64,000 bases of DNA from Solea solea (taxonomy: Eukaryota > Chordata > Actinopteri > Pleuronectiformes > Soleidae), in the NCBI RefSeq assembly GCF_958295425.1, contig NC_081143.1, positions 15,036,516 to 15,100,515 of the forward strand. The letters run 5' to 3'. The notes beneath the pieces were generated by a model, which was not told the origin of the DNA, did not search any database, and saw only the letters and a program-made list of their open reading frames with translations. Of this stretch, positions 23,440 to 64,000 are shown in pieces. Each line of letters begins with the position of its first letter. The stretch's first letter is position 1. Both the position numbers and the translations under genes were made by a program.

Positions 23440-23655
23440 GTGTGTGTGTATCCTTGTATTTGTTAAACACTGACCATGTCAGGACCAGTAGTCCTCATGG
23501 AAACCAAAGCCTGGTCCTAATGAGGCAGAACCTCATTCCTGATGAACTGGTTAAGTTCAGGCTGAAGGTTTGAATTGTGGTTAAGTTTAAGGTTGGAGTT
23601 GGACATTAACATGGAGTATCCTAAGAACAATAGCTGTGCAAACAAGTGTGTGTGT
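23440..23655 (+). repeat. Dispersed element next to a GT tract (family 1)
   Basis: The sequence runs from a (GT)n tract through ATCCTTGTATTTGTTAAACA, CAGGACCAGTAGTCCTCATG and GAGGCAGAACCTCATTCCTG, then GGTTAAG-rich DNA, to ATAGCTGTGCAAACAAGTGT and another short GT run. The same order of motifs occurs inverted at about 36340-36530 and, broken up, at 17100-18060. Confidence 0.55.
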
Positions 23656-24038
23656 TAAATTAAGCCTGTGTGTTAAATTATTACTGCTGTAATGTACATA
23701 TCCCCATTTTTAAATCAAGGGAAAGACCAATAGATCTTGTCATTGGTTTCGTAAATGATTCTTGTCACATGCCGCCTGGCATGCCATACCATGCATCACA
23801 TGCATCACATGCATCAATCTATTCAAAGAAAGACAGTAAATTTCCATTGTGATCACATCCTCCGGTCATCCAAATCACAAAATTTCCCCCACAGAGAAGA
23901 GATGACCCCCAAAAAAGAGGAACAAGAGTTTAGCTGAGGTCTGGTCATAACTTACTGTCAGTGTGAGATTTTAGTTCCTTTAAAACACAGTTGCTTCTTG
24001 CACTCAGGTATGCATGAGGAAAGCAAAAAAAGAGAGAA

Positions 24039-24095
24039 AAGAATTATGATCTCATAACCAAGACAGCCTGTATTGGTTATGAGATCATAATTCTT
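24039..24095. repeat. Perfect 23-bp inverted repeat with an 11-nt loop
   Basis: The arm 24039-24061 (starting AAGAATTATGATCTCATA) is the exact reverse complement of 24073-24095, with loop 24062-24072. A transcript of either strand would fold into an uninterrupted 23-bp stem. It lies about 1 kb upstream of the camk2d start codon. Confidence 0.85.
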
Positions 24096-24620
24096 GGGTT
24101 GTCTGTGTGTTCTTGGGGTGGCTGCTATGACACGGTCAGTGATAATAACTCTGATTATGCTTTTTACACTTCCAAATTTGATGAATTAGTTATATTTGAC
24201 AGGAAACTGGGTCTTGCTGTTCGAAATATGATAAGAAACTTGAGGTCAGGAGAACAAGTCTGTCCAGTCTGTCTCGTGAGCTGATGTGGTCTTTTCCTTT
24301 TGCTGATGCAAAGTTATGACTTGTCCAGAATACATGGTGTTAATTAATTAATCAGGGCTCCACATTTCATTTATAGCTATTTAAAAGAGCCAGGCTTGTT
24401 TGTTGTTGTTGTTTTTTTAATACGGCGTAAATTATTTCCTGCATTTTATGACTGTATTCTAATTACGAGACTGGGAAATAATGATATTTAGTAATTATAG
24501 TATCTAATCGCACTCAACGAATCTAATATTGGCTTAAGACATTTGTGCAGCACTGTATGTACACTATATGTATATGAATATATATATATACACACACAAA
24601 CACATATATATCATTATTAC

Positions 24621-24649
<29 letters not shown>

Positions 24650-24651
<2 letters not shown>

Positions 24652-25070
24652 GGCCACGCTGAGGATGCCAGCAAGCAAGGGGGCGGGACTGAGCCCACTC
24701 CACGGTGGGTGGTAGGTGCGGTAGTGCGGTGTCTGGCGCGCGCAGAGGAAACACTCACAGCGCTGGATGCACAGATTTACCCTCATACACAAAATGCTGC
24801 GTCCACGAGCTCCGACAAGCTGGTACTTGTGAAGACTATAAAGAAACCGCAAACGATCCTGCAAGAAGAACAGACTGAAGAACTCGCAGAGGCCGTAGTT
24901 GTTGTTTTTTTTCATCCTTTATCCCAGTTCCTGTCGATGCGCTTCAGCGGTGCATGAATCCCCCCGTTTGGTTTGCAGGTCCAGGACAAAACCCGGGTGG
25001 TGTTGACGGCAGTGTGTGAGGTGGAGAAGGTCTGTGAGTGCAGCGTCTGCTCCTTGGCAACTCCTTCAGG
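24650..25070 (+). promoter_or_regulatory. camk2d: Promoter-proximal region and 5' UTR of camk2d
   Basis: GC content and CpG rise sharply here relative to the flanks. An Sp1-type GC box (GGGGGCGGGAC) lies near 24679-24689 and a GCGCGCGCAG run near 24736. No TATA box is evident. This fits a CpG-rich promoter with the mRNA start somewhere in 24680-24900, but the start site itself cannot be placed by eye. Confidence 0.5.
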
Positions 25071-60612
<35,542 letters not shown>

Positions 60613-62090
60613 TGGATTATAACATTTGAAAAAAAAAAAAAAAAAAACATCCCGTCAGCAAATCAAGTAGGGCAGACAATAACCAACCCATGGCTGCTCT
60701 TCGACCTTTGGCTCCTAAGGACATAACATCGCACAGGATATCAATACATTTTACTGTTATGGCATTTTATTAATGGACGTCATTTGAAAACCACCATGGG
60801 GTGGCTGCACACTGTATTTGGACATTATGAAACAAGCATATTGACATTTGTTTGTTTGTTTTTTAAGATGTTTTGGTATGCATTTTAAATATAAAATAGA
60901 GATGTTTAAAGATCTACTACTGTAACCTCTCCCAAAAATTAGTTCTGTATTTTTACGTGTATTTATGTGTGCGCAATACAAACATTTGGAAGATCAGAAT
61001 GTTAAAAATGAGCTTGCTTTAATTCTGGTGATGTACATACATTGTGATTGTTGGTAAAAAAGAAAAAAGAAAAAAAAAGAAACAAACGTTGAATTTGCTT
61101 TTCTTCCCATCAGAGGAATTAAGACTTTATGTAAAATCCAGTTTATGGGCTACATTTCTGTTTGCTATGAGCTAAGTCACACTGTTTTGATTTCAACCTA
61201 TAATAGTAATTTAAATGTGAAGAAAAGCAGAGCAGCTTACACTTTGCATTGAGGTATGTTTGCCTTTATATCAGTGAAATAAGAAATAAGAGAATGTAGC
61301 ATATATGTAATATAAGACAATTCAAGACTATTATGTAGTGCATGGGGGGGACGGGGGGACGGGTATTGTGAGTAAGACCATATGATACTATAATATCTTC
61401 TGTTTGATCTGTGACTCATTGACTTGTTTTCATTTGGTAATGTTGTGCATTAGTCCTGTCCCAAATGTTTCTAATGTCCTGCAATATCATGCAACTGCTA
61501 TAAAAACAGTGACAGTTGACATTCAGCATACATTTCAAACCCTCATATCTAAGAGGAGGAAAATCAAACTCCTGGTTGCAGAAGCACTCCTTATATTTTG
61601 TATAAAAATGAGAGCAAATCAAGTTCCTTTCTCATTATGTTTGTTATTGTATGACGGTTATTTTAGGGTTTTCTTTTGTCATTGTATCCTTGTCATTTCC
61701 GGTGTGTCGCCAGTTGCACAGAGAAGGTGGAGATAAGCCAATAAGTCTGGAAATGTTGTGCAAGCATTGGATTACGGTCATGCCAGTCTGGTGAAGGAGA
61801 GTTGGACTGTAGTAAATGTCTGGATGTCTTCCTCTGACGATCAGTGCTTCAACTAGCCAGTGGTCTCCCCACCACAGCGAGACAATGCCAGTGTCTTTGT
61901 CAATCCTTACTGTTTGCCCTTTTCATTTGGTTTGTCTCTTCTTTTTTTCTAAGGGGAAAATATGATAAAAACATTTCTTTCGACGAAAAGTATGATGTCA
62001 GTGCAATGCACCACTCCTTATATGGTGTGTACCTGTTGCCAGCATGGCAATGGTTGGCTTAACATGTTTATGTAATAAATAAATCAACTA
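60613..62090 (+). other. camk2d: 3' UTR of camk2d
   Basis: Follows the split stop codon in the last exon (acceptor TTCTTGTTGCAG, ending at 60608). It opens with an A18 run at 60629-60646. The clearest poly(A) signal is the AATAAATAAA near 62073-62082, giving a UTR of about 1.5 kb, usual for CAMK2 mRNAs. Earlier AT-rich signals could give shorter forms. Confidence 0.55.
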
Positions 62091-62159
62091 AAAGGTGTGA
62101 TAATGAGTTCAAACTTGTTGTATTACATTTTTTTCCCCCCAAAACACAAGCAAACAATA

Positions 62160-62530
62160 CATCACTGTCAGGGTTCGTACCACAGGAGTCAGATACGTAA
62201 AATCAAAATGAGGCTTTATTGCTCTCTCGAAAACATGAACAAAAAAGACGCTATTCAAAAACAAAAATAAAAGAACACCAAAGGCAAGAGAAAAGGCGAA
62301 AAAACAAAAAACGCACTGACAAAGGACAAAGGGAAATGAGTGACTTAAGAAGGGGAAAGGGGACCAGGTGCTGACAATCAGGGAATGACACCAGGTGCAA
62401 ACACTCAAGGTAATCAGACAAGACAAGGACAAGGTAGACGAGGTGCAGACCAACAGGAAACCCTAAACCCTCACCAAAATAAAACAGGAAATGACAAAAA
62501 CGTGACTCCCAAAACCAACATAACTTACAA
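62160..62530. repeat. Dispersed repeat downstream of camk2d
   Basis: CTGTCAGGGTTCGTACCACA opens a purine-rich block with GACCAGGTGCTGACAATCAG, ATGACACCAGGTGCAAACAC and AAAATAAAACAGGAAATGAC. The style matches the repeat at 44140-44329 and a frequent fish family. No coding potential is seen; it was probably inserted just beyond the camk2d poly(A) site. Confidence 0.45.
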
Positions 62531-62540
62531 ATTTGCCAAC

Positions 62541-64000
62541 GTGTAACAATCATAGGTGACAGCACAACATCTAACCAAGCAAAAGATAGGGAAAACCTAA
62601 TACTCATAAATAATATGATAATAACGATTGTGTTGTGTTGCGTCCACACTTGCAGCAATTAAAACTGGAGCATCACTTTATCACACCCTCCAGCTCTCCA
62701 CTTTTAGTACACCACGTGTCTGAATCATCCCTTTACACCTACACAGTTAAAAATAAATGCGCACGGAAATTAAACTCACACGACTTTAAATTTAGCCTTG
62801 TTTACTGTACTTGACAGATTGCTGCAGGACATCATGTTCTCTAGAACAAACACAAATACCTGAGGTTTAATTTAAACAGATACGCACATGGACTGGACAA
62901 CTTCTGATGAAGTTGGTACTCTTGTGACATCTTGTGGATAAAGTACAACATGTGGGAAACATTTATCCCAAATATTAAGAGGTAAAATATACACGTCTTG
63001 GAAACTACACGTGCAATCTTTACCGCTTTTTTAGTATAGTAAATAAAAATAGCTTATTATACTGTTATTATTACAAGTATTAATGTATGCTTTCCTTGGT
63101 AGTTTAGAATGATAGCATTTCAAATGGACAGATTAAGGTGAAGGAACCTTTGATGTATTAATGTGTAAATTATAGGACAGTGGACATCCAACATTAAAGT
63201 TGTTTGAATGCTGGGTGTAAAATGATTTAAAATTGTGAAAAGCTGGTTAGTTGGAGGCTGCAAAACCAAAGGTAGAGGTTAACGTTACGATTGCATAGCC
63301 AGGCCTGTGCTGTCGTATTCATGTTAACTGACATTTCCCAACTGATTTGAGCATCTTACAGTGCAGGGACGACTGTATGATTAAGTTTATATATCAGAAT
63401 TATCAAGGAATGAATAATTATTCAGTTATGCAGGTGAATTGGTCAAATTTCTTTCACTTTATTCACTCCATTCCTGACCTGCCTTTAGCAGCACAGGGCG
63501 GGGGAGACACCAGATCAACTCAGAAATGATTGAAGATTAATTGTGTGCAGCATGTTGTATGTTTTTAAATATGCAGTGCAGTAGCAAAACAATCAGATCA
63601 TTCAAAACACACACCAATACATTTGTAGACTTTTATTCTCTATCAGCCATAGACACTGCAGCCATTTTGTTTTTGTCTTTTTGATTTTGTAATACAGTAA
63701 TACATGCCCTTATAGATATGTATATGCATTGTATATGTATATAACTGTCATCATAACAGAAAAGGGATGCTGATTCTTCAAATTAAAAGCATACCTGTCA
63801 CAGTGAACTTCCACTAGTTTGCATTTTACATTTTTCTAAATCACAAAGTAAACAGTGAGAGTGAAAGAAATACATTGCATGTTGTAGATACACACAGTAG
63901 CAAAACTCAGAGCAGTGATTAATGGTATATTTAAGCTCTCAACCTGCGTCAACACGTGTATGCCTGGTGTATTATTTTCTCTTACGTATCACCTGATATA
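62541..64000. other. Unannotated downstream region
   Basis: AT-rich DNA without a recognised exon, RNA gene or clear repeat. Reading frames are short and lack splice-compatible neighbours. The window ends inside it. Confidence 0.5.

Larger units (their letters stand above)
21800..24640. other. Intergenic region between cxcl8 and camk2d
   Basis: No exon was recognised. The stretch begins with AT-rich DNA (21830-22010) and a retroposon-like 3' end near 22030-22080 (CCCCCTGGGGGAGGAATAAAG). Repeat-like GGGGCCCTAAGCAG sequence lies around 22860-23110, a (GT)n tract at 23431-23448 joins a telomere-like element, and a perfect hairpin lies at 24039-24095. Just before camk2d comes a TA/CA/TTA microsatellite cluster (24570-24650). 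Confidence 0.5.

Overview
The window is a piece of a ray-finned fish (teleost) nuclear genome. Evidence: multi-exon genes with GT-AG introns, fish-type CXCL8 chemokines that lack an exact ELR motif, many (CA)n/(GT)n tracts, dispersed repeats of teleost type, and a Tx1-group LINE. Exon coordinates were derived by reading splice sites and reading frame across each gene and comparing with remembered vertebrate orthologues. No alignment or database search was run.

Layout. (1) 0.85-3.9 kb, + strand: polr1e, the PAF53/A49-type subunit of RNA polymerase I, complete in 12 coding exons. (2) 10.3-4.9 kb, - strand: fbxo10, an F-box and beta-helix-repeat substrate receptor of an SCF ubiquitin ligase, complete in 10 coding exons. 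It is convergent with polr1e; the stop codons are about 1 kb apart, and polr1e and FBXO10 are also neighbours in human. (3) 15.07-13.93 kb, - strand, and 20.75-21.41 kb, + strand: two CXCL8-type chemokine genes, head to head. Each has four exons, encodes 99 residues and has a 133-nt exon 2. The + copy has an inducible-type promoter and an AU-rich 3' UTR. (4) 25.07-60.61 kb, + strand: camk2d, CaM kinase II delta, complete in 20 coding exons, with variable-linker exons, a candidate 33-residue cassette exon and a candidate early terminal exon that would make a hub-less kinase.

Camk2d intron 2 (17.4 kb) contains a nearly pristine LINE at 43.49-37.70 kb, - strand. ORF1 has one CCHC knuckle and ORF2 is an APE endonuclease-reverse transcriptase; they overlap by ATGA. 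The element sits exactly inside an (AG)n/(TC)n microsatellite, as expected for the Kibi-type, TC-repeat-targeting members of the Tx1 group. This is the most striking object in the window.

The remainder is intron or intergenic DNA with degraded repeats: two families of short elements with telomere-like CCCTAA/TTAGGG cores, a 460-bp element with CACTTTATTAGG inverted ends, hAT-like short elements, a tRNA-derived SINE, a 3' LINE fragment and long TA and TTCC tracts. The genes are not a functional cluster: ribosomal RNA transcription, protein degradation, inflammation and calcium signalling happen to be adjacent. No CRISPR, bacterial operon or functional tRNA/rRNA gene was seen.
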